Of a DNA stretch of 64,000 nucleotides, positions 18,622 to 26,132 are shown in pieces; position 1 is the first letter of the stretch; each line of letters starts with the position of its first letter. The notes beneath the pieces were generated by a model. It worked only from the letters and a program-made list of their open reading frames with translations. It was not told the DNA's origin and ran no database searches. The position numbers and the translations under genes are program-made. The DNA comes from Rugamonas fusca. Lineage in GTDB: Bacteria > Pseudomonadota > Gammaproteobacteria > Burkholderiales > Burkholderiaceae_D. The stretch is taken from positions 1 through 64,000 of the forward strand of contig NZ_JACEZS010000002.1 of NCBI RefSeq assembly GCF_014042365.1. Direction: 5' to 3'.

Positions 18622-18992
18622 GGCGCCATCATGTCGAGATTGAGTCCGTCCAGGTCGATCACTTTGAGCCCGTAATTCTCGCCTGCCACCACCACTTCCG
18701 CGCGGCCAATGGCCGTGCCGTTGACCTTGATGACCAGCGGCTCGCCGGCCAGCACGTCGAGTTCGACCACGCTGTCGGGGCCGATGGCCATCAGCTCCTG
18801 CAGCGAAATACGGGCCGAGCCCACCTCCAGCGTCAGCGTCACGGGGATCTTGCGCATCATCTGTGGCAAGTCGCGGCGCGGCTTCGGCTCGGGCACGTCG
18901 TGCAGCTCGCCGCCAACCTGGTCGATGATCATTTCATCGGACAAGTCTTCCAGCAAGGCGTCGCTCGGGGTGTTGGCGTTCATATTCATCAT
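18618..18992 (-). CDS. fliN: flagellar C-ring protein FliN
   Basis: 124 aa. The C-terminal SpoA domain (about 48-124) has the signature PVTLTLEVGSARISLQELM, then VELDVLAGEPLVIKVNGTAIGRAEVVV. It forms the base of the C ring with FliM and docks FliH. The N-terminal 45 residues are acidic and unstructured-looking. The start is ATG at 18992; a second ATG one codon later is possible. It follows fliM by 2 bp. Confidence 0.92.
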   Translation of the reverse strand: MMNMNANTPSDALLEDLSDEMIIDQVGGELHDVPEPKPRRDLPQMMRKIPVTLTLEVGSARISLQELMAIGPDSVVELDVLAGEPLVIKVNGTAIGRAEVVVAGENYGLKVIDLDGLNLDMMAP

Positions 18993-18994
18993 GG

Positions 18995-19855
18995 TTAATC
19001 GACGTCTTCAAAAGAGGTTAAGCAGAGTTTGCCCTTGTGCTCCGTGACGGCCGCCGTGAACAGGCGTGAATCGTCGAGCAGGACATCGGCCCGGTGCAGG
19101 CTGATGGGGATGATGTCGCCCACCTGCAAGTCGAACAGGCTGCCCAGCGCCACTTCCTTGCTCACCAGCCGGCCCTGCAGCCCCACTTGCAAACGCTGGG
19201 CCAGCGGCCCGGCGCTCTTGTTCTTCTTGGCCTGGTCCCGTTCCGGCAACAGGCCGCGCAGCACGCTGGCCATCAGGCTCTTGTCGAGCGCGAACCAGAA
19301 GCGGCCGCTGGTGGCGCCCTCGCCCTCGCCTTCGGTCACGGTGACGGTGATGATCCATGTGCCCTTGGGCGGATGGTTGCCCGTGGCCGGCTTGAATTCG
19401 TCGCTGGGGGCCAGCGTCGCCTTGTCCGACACCGGCAGGTTCAGCTCGATACGCCCGGCCAGGGTGCCGGCCAGTTGTTGTCCCAGTACCACAGCGAGCC
19501 GCTCCTCGGTGGCCGTGACCCGCACGGCGCTCTCGTCGATGGGCGCGGCCACGCCGCTCTTGTTGCGGCCATAGCGGAAGTTGAGCACGCTCAGCAGCAC
19601 CTTGCGCTCGAGCGAGAATGCGATGTTGCCGGCCGGCGCGGCGAAGCTGAGCCAGCGCGTGCGCGGCTCATGGCCTTCCAGGCGGCTGAACGCCACGTCC
19701 TCGACCTGGAACGCGCCCCAGTAGCGGCGGTTCATGTTCAGCCGCATGGCCTGGGCCAGGTCGTCGCGCAACTGGGCCGCGAAAATGTGCAGCAAATGCA
19801 CCGGCCTGCCCAGCAGGCAAGGGTCGAGCACTTGGTACGGCGCAGTCTGTTTCAT
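18995..19855 (-). CDS. fliM: divergent flagellar switch protein FliM (no CheY-binding N terminus)
   Basis: 286 aa by the ATG at 19855 (MKQTAPYQVLDP), chosen for its GAGATG upstream; E. coli FliM is 334 aa. The FliM middle domain is recognisable (LHIFAAQLRDDLAQAMRLNM, ARTRWLSFAAPAGN-like strand), and the C-terminal SpoA part (GLQGRLVSKEVALGSLFDLQVGDIIPISL) is clear. Two things are missing. The protein starts directly at the middle domain, without the LSQxEIDALL helix that binds CheY-P. The GGXG loop that contacts FliG is replaced by a FRYGRNKSG segment. First gene of the export operon. It may assemble a switch that does not respond to CheY. Confidence 0.85.
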   Translation of the reverse strand: MKQTAPYQVLDPCLLGRPVHLLHIFAAQLRDDLAQAMRLNMNRRYWGAFQVEDVAFSRLEGHEPRTRWLSFAAPAGNIAFSLERKVLLSVLNFRYGRNKSGVAAPIDESAVRVTATEERLAVVLGQQLAGTLAGRIELNLPVSDKATLAPSDEFKPATGNHPPKGTWIITVTVTEGEGEGATSGRFWFALDKSLMASVLRGLLPERDQAKKNKSAGPLAQRLQVGLQGRLVSKEVALGSLFDLQVGDIIPISLHRADVLLDDSRLFTAAVTEHKGKLCLTSFEDVD

Positions 19856-19952
19856 GTAGTCATCTCGTGGTCTGGACCGAACACACCCCAGCCTGCCAGC
19901 GGGCCGGCGCGCCCAGCCCATGCTCCCGGCGGAAAATGGGCCTGTCAGGTAT

Positions 19953-19974
19953 ATCGTACTTTAAGTAGGACGAT
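19953..19974. promoter_or_regulatory. imperfect dyad in the fliM/fliE divergent region
   Basis: ATCGTACTT and AAGTAGGACGAT form an imperfect inverted repeat about 100 bp upstream of fliM. A regulator site is plausible in this 604-bp control region, but no regulator gene is encoded here. Confidence 0.3.
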
Positions 19975-20188
19975 CTCGGTAGCATAGGATACATGATATT
20001 TCACAGTATTTCCACGGATCAATATTTTAATCCCGCTTGGGGCTTTACAGGAAAGTTGCCGACAGGTAAGCTTGGCGCAGCCTGAAAAAGAGCATCGTTT
20101 TTCTCACCCAATGTCGCGCCTGTCGCCGCTTGATGGATGATTTATAACGATATTTGCCTTGCAAGAATAGTTTCTACCCAAGAGAAAC
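19975..20188. other. non-coding regulatory region between fliM and fliE
   Basis: Part of the 604-bp gap at 19856-20459. The stretch is more AT-rich than its surroundings and has no ORF with coding character on either strand. In lateral/Flag-2 loci this slot carries lafK, the sigma54-dependent master activator; nothing of it is left here. I looked for TGGCAC-N5-TTGC sigma54 sites and sigma28 sites and found none convincing. Divergent promoters for fliMNPQR-flhBA and fliEFGHIJ must lie somewhere in the gap. Confidence 0.5.
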
Positions 20189-20224
20189 GGAACGGTGGCC
20201 CGGCGCCGGCGACGGCCCCGTTCC
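20189..20224. other. strong stem-loop in the fliE leader region
   Basis: GGAACGG-T-GGCC pairs with GGCC-CCGTTCC across a GC-rich loop, giving an 11-bp stem about 235 bp upstream of fliE. No T run follows, so it is unlikely to be an intrinsic terminator; it could be a leader RNA element or a boundary between divergent transcripts. Confidence 0.35.
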
Positions 20225-20459
20225 ATACGTGAGATCAAGGCGACGATCATGGTGGCCCGCTCCCCCTGCGGCCCACCGTGTCAGACTTTAACCGACGCAA
20301 CCATGCCAGCCGTCCGACGCGTGCGCGACACGGACGCCGGACGCGCAGCACGCCGGCACTGAGCGGGCCCACAGGCCCCGCACTTGGCGCTTGCTGCCAG
20401 CCGGCATTCTGGCTATGGTAACGATGCGTGACTAACGTTGCACGAATGGAGGTGGAAAG

Positions 20460-20804
20460 ATGAGTAACACGATCTCGACCCTGATCCAGGCCGACCTGGC
20501 GTCACTCACCAATGCGGCCGACCAACTGGCCCATGCCACGATCGCCCCGGCGGCCCAGTTTGGCGGGGCCCACGCCCAGCCCGCGTTTTCCTTCGCCCAG
20601 ACCATGCACGACGCAATCGGCAAGGTCAACGACGACGACCGCCTGGCGTCCCAGCGCATGGCCGATGTGGACGCCGGCAAGAGCGACGACCTGGTCGGCG
20701 CCATGCTGTCCAGCCAGGAAGCGAGCCTGTCGTTCTCCATGTTGATGCAAGTACGCAACAAGGTGATGGGCGCCGTCGACGAACTGATCAAACTCCCCCT
20801 GTAA
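20460..20804 (+). CDS. fliE: flagellar hook-basal body protein FliE
   Basis: 114 aa MS-ring/rod junction protein. The family core is the C-terminal part: FAQTMHDAIGKVND, then DDLVGAMLSSQEASLSFSML, then VRNKVMGAVDELIKLPL. Length matches the family. A near-consensus GGAGGTGG precedes the ATG. First gene of the plus-strand fliEFGHIJ operon, 18 bp before fliF. Confidence 0.92.
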   Translation: MSNTISTLIQADLASLTNAADQLAHATIAPAAQFGGAHAQPAFSFAQTMHDAIGKVNDDDRLASQRMADVDAGKSDDLVGAMLSSQEASLSFSMLMQVRNKVMGAVDELIKLPL

Positions 20805-20822
20805 GCCTGCGGAAGCCCCAAC

Positions 20823-22583
20823 GTGATCGACACTCTCAAGTCCGCCTTCGGGCGCTGGCGCGCCAATCCGGTGCCCGCCGTTCCTCCCACCGTGCTCAAG
20901 AACCTGTATCCGATGCTGCTGCTGGCCATCGGCATCACGGCCATGGTGCTGATGTACCTGTGGAGCGACCAGTCGTCCTACAAGCCGGTGTTCGGCGCCC
21001 ACGAGAAAGTGGCGGCCGCCGACATGATGAGCGTGCTCGACACCGACCACATCCCTTATCGCTTGCATCCCGACAGCGGCCAGGTGCTGGTGCCCGGCAG
21101 CATGCTGGGCAAGGTACGCATGCTGCTGGCGGCCAAGGGCGTCACGGCCCAGCTGCCGGCCGGCCTGGAGCTGATGGACAAGAACGACCCGCTGGGCGTA
21201 TCCCAGTTCGTGCAGGACGTGCGCTTCCGCCGCGGCCTCGAAGGTGAGCTGGCCCAGTCCATCATGACGCTGGACGCCATCGCCCACGCCCGCGTGCACC
21301 TGTCGATCGCCAAGTCCACCTCGTTCATCTCGTCGGACGGCGAGAAGTCGTCCGCTTCCGTGGTGGTGGCCGTCAAGCCGGGGCACACCATGTCGTCCGA
21401 GGCCATCGCCGCCGTCGTCAATATGGTGGCCGGCAGCGTGGCCAGCCTGAGCCCGCAGCGCGTGAGCCTGGTGGACCAGAACGGCAACCTGCTGTCGTCC
21501 CATGTGGACCTGAGCGAAGGCTATGACGCCACCAATTCGGGCGGCGAGAACGGCAAACGCTACCAGGACGACGTCAAGGCCAACGTCAAGAACCTGCTCG
21601 GCCCCATCATCGGCGAGGATAACTTCCGCCTGTCCGTGTCGGCCGCCGTCGATAACGACAAGGTCGAGGAGACGGTCGAGAAATACGGCGCCGATCCCAA
21701 AGTCACCAGCGAGGCCATGCGCGAGGAACAGGACCGCAACCGGCTCGTGATGGGCGTGCCGGGCTCGCTGTCGAACCGCCCGCCGGCGGCCGCCGCCGAC
21801 CCGGCCGCCGCCGCCAAGCCGGCCGACGCCACCCCGCCCAACGATGGCACGGCCCGCAAGAACGCCACCACCCGCCAGTACGCCTACGACCGCAGCATCA
21901 TCCAGACCAAGCGCAGCCGTGGCCGCCTGCAAAAGCTCAGCGTGGCCGTGGTGCTGGCCCAGGCCGCAGCACCGTTCCCCAAGACCGGCTGGAGCCCCGC
22001 TGAAATCGCCAACATCGACAAGATCCTCCGTAACGGCCTCGGTATCGACGCCGAACGGGGCGACCAGCTGGTGGTGTCGGCCATGAACTTCCCGCCCAAG
22101 GCGCCGCTGACGCCATGGTGGCAGGAGCGCGACACCGTGGTCGATTTCAGCTCCTGGATCATGTACGCCGTGGGCGCTCTGCTCGGTTACCTGCTGATCC
22201 TGCGCCCGCTGATGCGCCTGCTGACGGTACGGCTGACGCCCAACCCGGCCACGGCCGTGCGCATCGCCGCCGAACGCCGCATGGCCGAAGCGGCCGCCGC
22301 CCAGGCCGCGGCCCAGGCGGCCGGCGCCGCCCCGGCCCTGGCCGGCGCCGTGGCCGGCGCGCCAGGCCTGCCCGGTGCGGCCGTGGCCGGCGCCCTGCCC
22401 GGCGTGGAAGGCGCCGTGCCCGGCATGCCGGTGGTGCCGCTGCTGGAAAACTATGACTTGCCGCCAGCCGGTTCGCCGGTGGACGTGATGGTCGATCACT
22501 TGAAGGTGCTGGCGGAGAAGGAACCCGAACGCGTCGCCGAAGTCGTCAAACAATGGATGCAGAAAAATGGCCGAACTCAATAG
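20823..22583 (+). CDS. fliF: flagellar MS-ring protein FliF
   Basis: 586 aa. N-terminal membrane segment (about 25-45, YPMLLLAIGITAMVLMYLW), YscJ-type ring-building motif domain (about 50-225, with LPAGLELMDKNDPLG and VSLVDQNGNLLS), a periplasmic region and a second membrane segment at about 440-462 (SWIMYAVGALLGYLLIL), then a cytoplasmic tail that ends VKQWMQK and binds FliG. The tail before it is an Ala/Pro/Gly-rich linker (about 480-540). GTG start at 20823. The 3' end overlaps fliG by 17 bp. Confidence 0.93.
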   Translation: MIDTLKSAFGRWRANPVPAVPPTVLKNLYPMLLLAIGITAMVLMYLWSDQSSYKPVFGAHEKVAAADMMSVLDTDHIPYRLHPDSGQVLVPGSMLGKVRMLLAAKGVTAQLPAGLELMDKNDPLGVSQFVQDVRFRRGLEGELAQSIMTLDAIAHARVHLSIAKSTSFISSDGEKSSASVVVAVKPGHTMSSEAIAAVVNMVAGSVASLSPQRVSLVDQNGNLLSSHVDLSEGYDATNSGGENGKRYQDDVKANVKNLLGPIIGEDNFRLSVSAAVDNDKVEETVEKYGADPKVTSEAMREEQDRNRLVMGVPGSLSNRPPAAAADPAAAAKPADATPPNDGTARKNATTRQYAYDRSIIQTKRSRGRLQKLSVAVVLAQAAAPFPKTGWSPAEIANIDKILRNGLGIDAERGDQLVVSAMNFPPKAPLTPWWQERDTVVDFSSWIMYAVGALLGYLLILRPLMRLLTVRLTPNPATAVRIAAERRMAEAAAAQAAAQAAGAAPALAGAVAGAPGLPGAAVAGALPGVEGAVPGMPVVPLLENYDLPPAGSPVDVMVDHLKVLAEKEPERVAEVVKQWMQKNGRTQ

Positions 22584-23601
22584 CATACAAGAGTCCCAGG
22601 AAGCACAGCCGGTCTACCTGACCCCGGTCGAGCAGGCCGCCATCGTGCTGCTGAGCATAGGCGAGGAGCCGGCCGCGGCCGTGCTGCGCTGTTTGTCGCG
22701 CGAGGAATTGCTGGAAGTGACCCAGGTCATGTCGCGCATGAGCGGCATCAAGGTCGAGTCCGTCAAGCACGCCATGCAGACCTTCTTTGACGATTACCGC
22801 CAGCAATCGGGCGTGCATGGCGCCTCGCGCAGCTACCTGAAGCGCTCGCTGGACCTGGCGCTCGGTGGCGACATCGCCAACACCGTGCTCAACAGCATCT
22901 ACGGCGACGAGCTGCGGCCCAAGATGGCGCGCCTGCAGTGGGCCTCGCCCAAGTGGCTGGCCGAATACATCTCCAACGAGCACGTGCGCATGCAAGCGGT
23001 GTTCCTGGCCTTCTTGCCGCCCGCGCTGGCCGGCCAGATCATCGATGCCCTGCCCGTCGAGGGCCGCGACCTGGTGCTCCTGAACCTGGCCCGCCTGGAC
23101 GAGATCGACCGCGACCTGCTGCTCGAACTGGACCAGCTGGTGGTGCGCTGCCTGGGCACGTTCGACATGCAAAGCACCAGCGTGGAAGGGATACGCCAGG
23201 CGGCCGAGATCCTCAACCGCCTGCCCGGCAACCGGGCCCAGATGGTGGAACTGCTGCGCGCCCACGACCCGGAAGTGGTGGCCCAGATCGAGCTGTCGAT
23301 GTACGACTTCTTCATCCTGTCGACCCAGTCCGAGGTGGCCCTCACCCGCATCATCGAGGAAGTGCCGCTGGAACAGTGGGCCATCGCGCTCAAGGGCGCC
23401 GAAGTGTCGATCCGCGACGCCGTGCTCAAGACCATGCCCAAGCGCCAGGCCCAGGCGTTCGAGGACATGATGCGGCGCGCCGGCCCCATCCCCATGTCGC
23501 GCATCGAGCAGACCCGCCAGGAAATCATGGCCACCGTCAAGGCGCTGGCCGACGCCGGCGAAATCGAGATCCAGCTGTTCGCGGAGGCGGTGGTCGAATG
23601 A
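22567..23601 (+). CDS. fliG: divergent flagellar motor switch protein FliG
   Basis: 344 aa rotor protein linking FliF to FliM and the stator. The N-terminal, middle and C-terminal ARM-like domains are present: LTPVEQAAIVLLSIGEEPAA, then the middle domain, then LALKGAEVSIRD-like GAE motif and SRIEQTRQEIMATVKALADAGEIEI. Two functional landmarks differ. The EHPQ motif that binds FliM reads EHVR (in YISNEHVRMQAV), matching the loss of GGXG in FliM. The torque-helix segment that reads ILRDDL in E. coli is AFEDMM, so one of two conserved aspartates is replaced. The stop overlaps the fliH start (ATGA). Confidence 0.88.
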   Translation: MAELNSIQESQEAQPVYLTPVEQAAIVLLSIGEEPAAAVLRCLSREELLEVTQVMSRMSGIKVESVKHAMQTFFDDYRQQSGVHGASRSYLKRSLDLALGGDIANTVLNSIYGDELRPKMARLQWASPKWLAEYISNEHVRMQAVFLAFLPPALAGQIIDALPVEGRDLVLLNLARLDEIDRDLLLELDQLVVRCLGTFDMQSTSVEGIRQAAEILNRLPGNRAQMVELLRAHDPEVVAQIELSMYDFFILSTQSEVALTRIIEEVPLEQWAIALKGAEVSIRDAVLKTMPKRQAQAFEDMMRRAGPIPMSRIEQTRQEIMATVKALADAGEIEIQLFAEAVVE

Positions 23602-24293
23602 AGCAATTCCGCCCCTACCGTTTCCCGCCCCTGTCGCAAGTGATGGCCGCCAGCGTGCGCCCGCACGGCAGCGCGGGCGACGGCGCCGCCTGGCAAGCCT
23701 CGGTCAGCCAGGGCTTCGAGCAGGGCCAGCGGGACGGTTACGAGATCGGCCTGACGCGCGGCCAGGAGGATGGCTTCGAGGCCGGCCGCGCGGCCGGCCT
23801 GGAACAGGGCCGCACCGAAGGCCGCCACGAGACGCTGGTGGCCTACGACCAGCTGGCCCGTCCCGTGGAGGCCATGCTGAAAAGCCTGAAGAAGCTGCGC
23901 GCCGACTACCGCGCGGCCCAGCGCAAGGAAGTGGTGGACCTGGTGGCCAAGGTGGCGCGCCAGGTGATCCGGGCCGAACTGGCCCTGCAGCCGGTGCAGA
24001 TCATGGCCCTGGTGGACGAGACGCTGGCCTCCATGCCGCCCACGCGCGAGGAGATCGACGTCTACCTGAACCCCGAGGAATTAAAGCGCATCAGCGAGCT
24101 CGATCCCAAGCGCGCCAAGCGCTGGAACCTGATCGGCGACGCCCGGCTGGACGCGGGCGAATGCCGCATCAAGGCCGGCGACAACGAAGTCGATGCCGGC
24201 TGTCATCAACGGCTTGCCGCCGTCATGGAACAGGTCGATAATCAACTGCAGGCTGCCGACGGCGGCGACGACGACACCGAGAGCGAAGAATGA
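23598..24293 (+). CDS. fliH: flagellar assembly protein FliH
   Basis: 231 aa cytoplasmic regulator of the FliI ATPase. Near the N terminus (about 40-75) it has a glycine-zipper repeat (FEQGQRDGYEIGLTRGQEDG and continuing GFEAGRAAGLEQG), followed by a coiled-coil and the C-terminal FliH/YscL domain (VARQVIRAELALQP, then VYLNPEELKRI). The C terminus is strongly acidic. The start is the ATG at 23598, in the fliG stop; longer upstream readings of this frame are only shadow of fliG. Confidence 0.9.
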   Translation: MKQFRPYRFPPLSQVMAASVRPHGSAGDGAAWQASVSQGFEQGQRDGYEIGLTRGQEDGFEAGRAAGLEQGRTEGRHETLVAYDQLARPVEAMLKSLKKLRADYRAAQRKEVVDLVAKVARQVIRAELALQPVQIMALVDETLASMPPTREEIDVYLNPEELKRISELDPKRAKRWNLIGDARLDAGECRIKAGDNEVDAGCHQRLAAVMEQVDNQLQAADGGDDDTESEE

Positions 24294-25600
24294 TCGCTGA
24301 CGCGCTGCGCAATCTGGAACTGGACGCCGTGCCCGTGGCCACCCCGACCGGGCGGCTGGTGGGCGCGTCCGGCCTGCTGCTGGAAGCGGCCGGTTGCCGC
24401 TTGCACACCGGCCAGCGCTGCCAGATCGAAACCGTGGGCGGCCCCTGGCTGGACGCCCAGGTGGTCGGTTTCCGCGACAAGCTGTCGTTCCTGATGCCGT
24501 TCAAGAAGGCCACCGGCCTGACCACGGGCGCGCGCGTGCTGCCCTCGCCCGACAAGGTGAGCCTGCAGATCGGCCCGGGCTGGCTGGGGCGCATGGTCAA
24601 CGGCCTGGGCGAGCCGATCGACGGGCTGGGCAAGCTGGGCGGCGAATTCCCGCTCGAGGCCCAGCCGCCGCGCATCCATCCGCTCAAGAAAAAACCCGTC
24701 ACCGAAGCGCTGGACGTGGGCGTGCGCGCCATCAACGGCATGCTGACCCTGGGCAAGGGCCAGCGCGTGGGCCTGATGGCCGGCTCCGGCGTGGGCAAAT
24801 CCGTGCTGCTGGGCCTGATCACGCGCCAGACCGTGGCCGACGTGGTGGTGGTGGGCCTGATCGGCGAGCGCTCGCGCGAGGTGCGTGAATTTGTCGACAT
24901 GTCGCTGGGCAAGGAAGGCTTGGCCAAGGCCGTGCTGGTGATCGCCCCGGCCGACGAAAGCCCGCTGATGCGCATCATGGCCACCGAACTGTGCCATTCG
25001 ATCGCGGCCCATTTCCGCGACCAGGGCAAGAACGTGCTGCTGCTGGTCGATTCGCTGACGCGCTACGCGATGGCGCTGCGCGAAGTGGCGCTGGCGCTGG
25101 GCGAGCCGCCGGCCACCAAGGGCTACCCGCCGTCCGTGTTCTCCAGCCTGCCGCAACTGGTGGAGTCGGCCGGCAACGGCGAGAACCCGGCCGGCAGCAT
25201 GAGCGCCATCTACACCGTGCTGGCCGAAGGCGACGACCAGCAGGACCCGGTGGTCGACACGGCGCGCGCCATCCTCGACGGCCACATCGTGATGACGCGC
25301 GAACTGGCCGAACGGGGCCACTACCCGGCCATCGACATCGGCGCCTCCATCAGCCGTTGCATGAACCAGATCATCAGCAAGGAACACGTGCAGGCCGCGC
25401 GCGCCATGAAGGCCGCCATGGCCCGCCACGACCGGGTACGCGACCTGATCCCGCTGGGCGCCTACGTGCCCGGCGCCGATCCCGTCACCGACCAGGCCGT
25501 CAAGCTGCATCCCCGGATTGAAGAGTATTTGTGCCAGGGCACCAAGGAAGCGGCGCCCTTCCCCGCCTGCGTCGAACAACTTGAAAGGTTGATGACATGA
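24290..25600 (+). CDS. fliI: flagellum-specific ATPase FliI
   Basis: 436 aa hexameric export ATPase. Walker A is GSGVGKS at about 165-171, Walker B LLLVDSLTRYA at about 247-257 with the T3SS ATPase signature PPSVFSSLPQLVESAGN after it. N-terminal beta-barrel (1-100) and C-terminal helical domain (from about 370) are complete. It overlaps fliH and fliJ by 4 bp each, so the three are translationally coupled. Confidence 0.95.
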   Translation: MIADALRNLELDAVPVATPTGRLVGASGLLLEAAGCRLHTGQRCQIETVGGPWLDAQVVGFRDKLSFLMPFKKATGLTTGARVLPSPDKVSLQIGPGWLGRMVNGLGEPIDGLGKLGGEFPLEAQPPRIHPLKKKPVTEALDVGVRAINGMLTLGKGQRVGLMAGSGVGKSVLLGLITRQTVADVVVVGLIGERSREVREFVDMSLGKEGLAKAVLVIAPADESPLMRIMATELCHSIAAHFRDQGKNVLLLVDSLTRYAMALREVALALGEPPATKGYPPSVFSSLPQLVESAGNGENPAGSMSAIYTVLAEGDDQQDPVVDTARAILDGHIVMTRELAERGHYPAIDIGASISRCMNQIISKEHVQAARAMKAAMARHDRVRDLIPLGAYVPGADPVTDQAVKLHPRIEEYLCQGTKEAAPFPACVEQLERLMT

Positions 25601-26028
25601 GCCAACACATGATACGCAATCTGAGCACCCTGGTCGCCCTGCGCAACACGGAGGTAGAACGCCTGCAGACGGAAATGGCGGAAAAGACCAGCTTGCGCGA
25701 ACGCTATCAGAAGAACCTCGAACGCCTGACGGGGCTGTACACCAACAGCGGCGCGTCCGGCAACCTGCCGCTGGCCCTGGCCGGCAACTGCGGCGACTAC
25801 AAGCAAGCCGTGATGCAGATGGCCGACAACCACCGGCTCGACCTGCACATGCACGAAGCCGACATGGCCGTGTCGCAGCGGGCGCTGAACGCGGCCTGGG
25901 TCAAGCGCGAGGTGCTCGACAAGGTGCTCACCAAGCAACAACAAGCGGCCCAGCGGCAGCACAACGCCCTGGAACGCAAGCAACATGACGAACTGGCAAC
26001 GCAACTGTGGTTCCGCGGCCAGAAGTGA
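25597..26028 (+). CDS. fliJ: flagellar export stalk protein FliJ
   Basis: 143 aa, almost entirely helical and charged, typical of the two-helix coiled coil that sits in the FliI hexamer and contacts FlhA. Recognition rests mainly on position after fliI, size, and heptad-like content (LVALRNTEVERLQTEMAEK and VLTKQQQAAQRQHNALERK). Sequence conservation in this family is low. Confidence 0.82.
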   Translation: MSQHMIRNLSTLVALRNTEVERLQTEMAEKTSLRERYQKNLERLTGLYTNSGASGNLPLALAGNCGDYKQAVMQMADNHRLDLHMHEADMAVSQRALNAAWVKREVLDKVLTKQQQAAQRQHNALERKQHDELATQLWFRGQK

Positions 26029-26132
26029 ATCCCAGGCATGCCAGCTTTTTTTTCGGATTATTTTCATATGGAAACGATTTAGGTCGCCTTATAACAAGGT
26101 ACACTTCCTAATACTTTCCCTGGAGCACGATC

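Noticed and set aside
16660..18675. 671-aa plus-strand ORF over fliP-fliQ-fliR
   Set aside because: Very His/Gln-rich artefact of the opposite strand of three well-supported export genes.
20380..20400. Possible sigma54 promoter (TGGCGCTTGCTGCC) upstream of fliE
   Set aside because: The GG-GC spacing is 2 bp too short for a -24/-12 element and the TTGC part is out of place.
26090..26105. Sigma28 -10-like GCCTTATAAC before fliD
   Set aside because: No acceptable -35 (TAAAG-type) sequence at the right distance.
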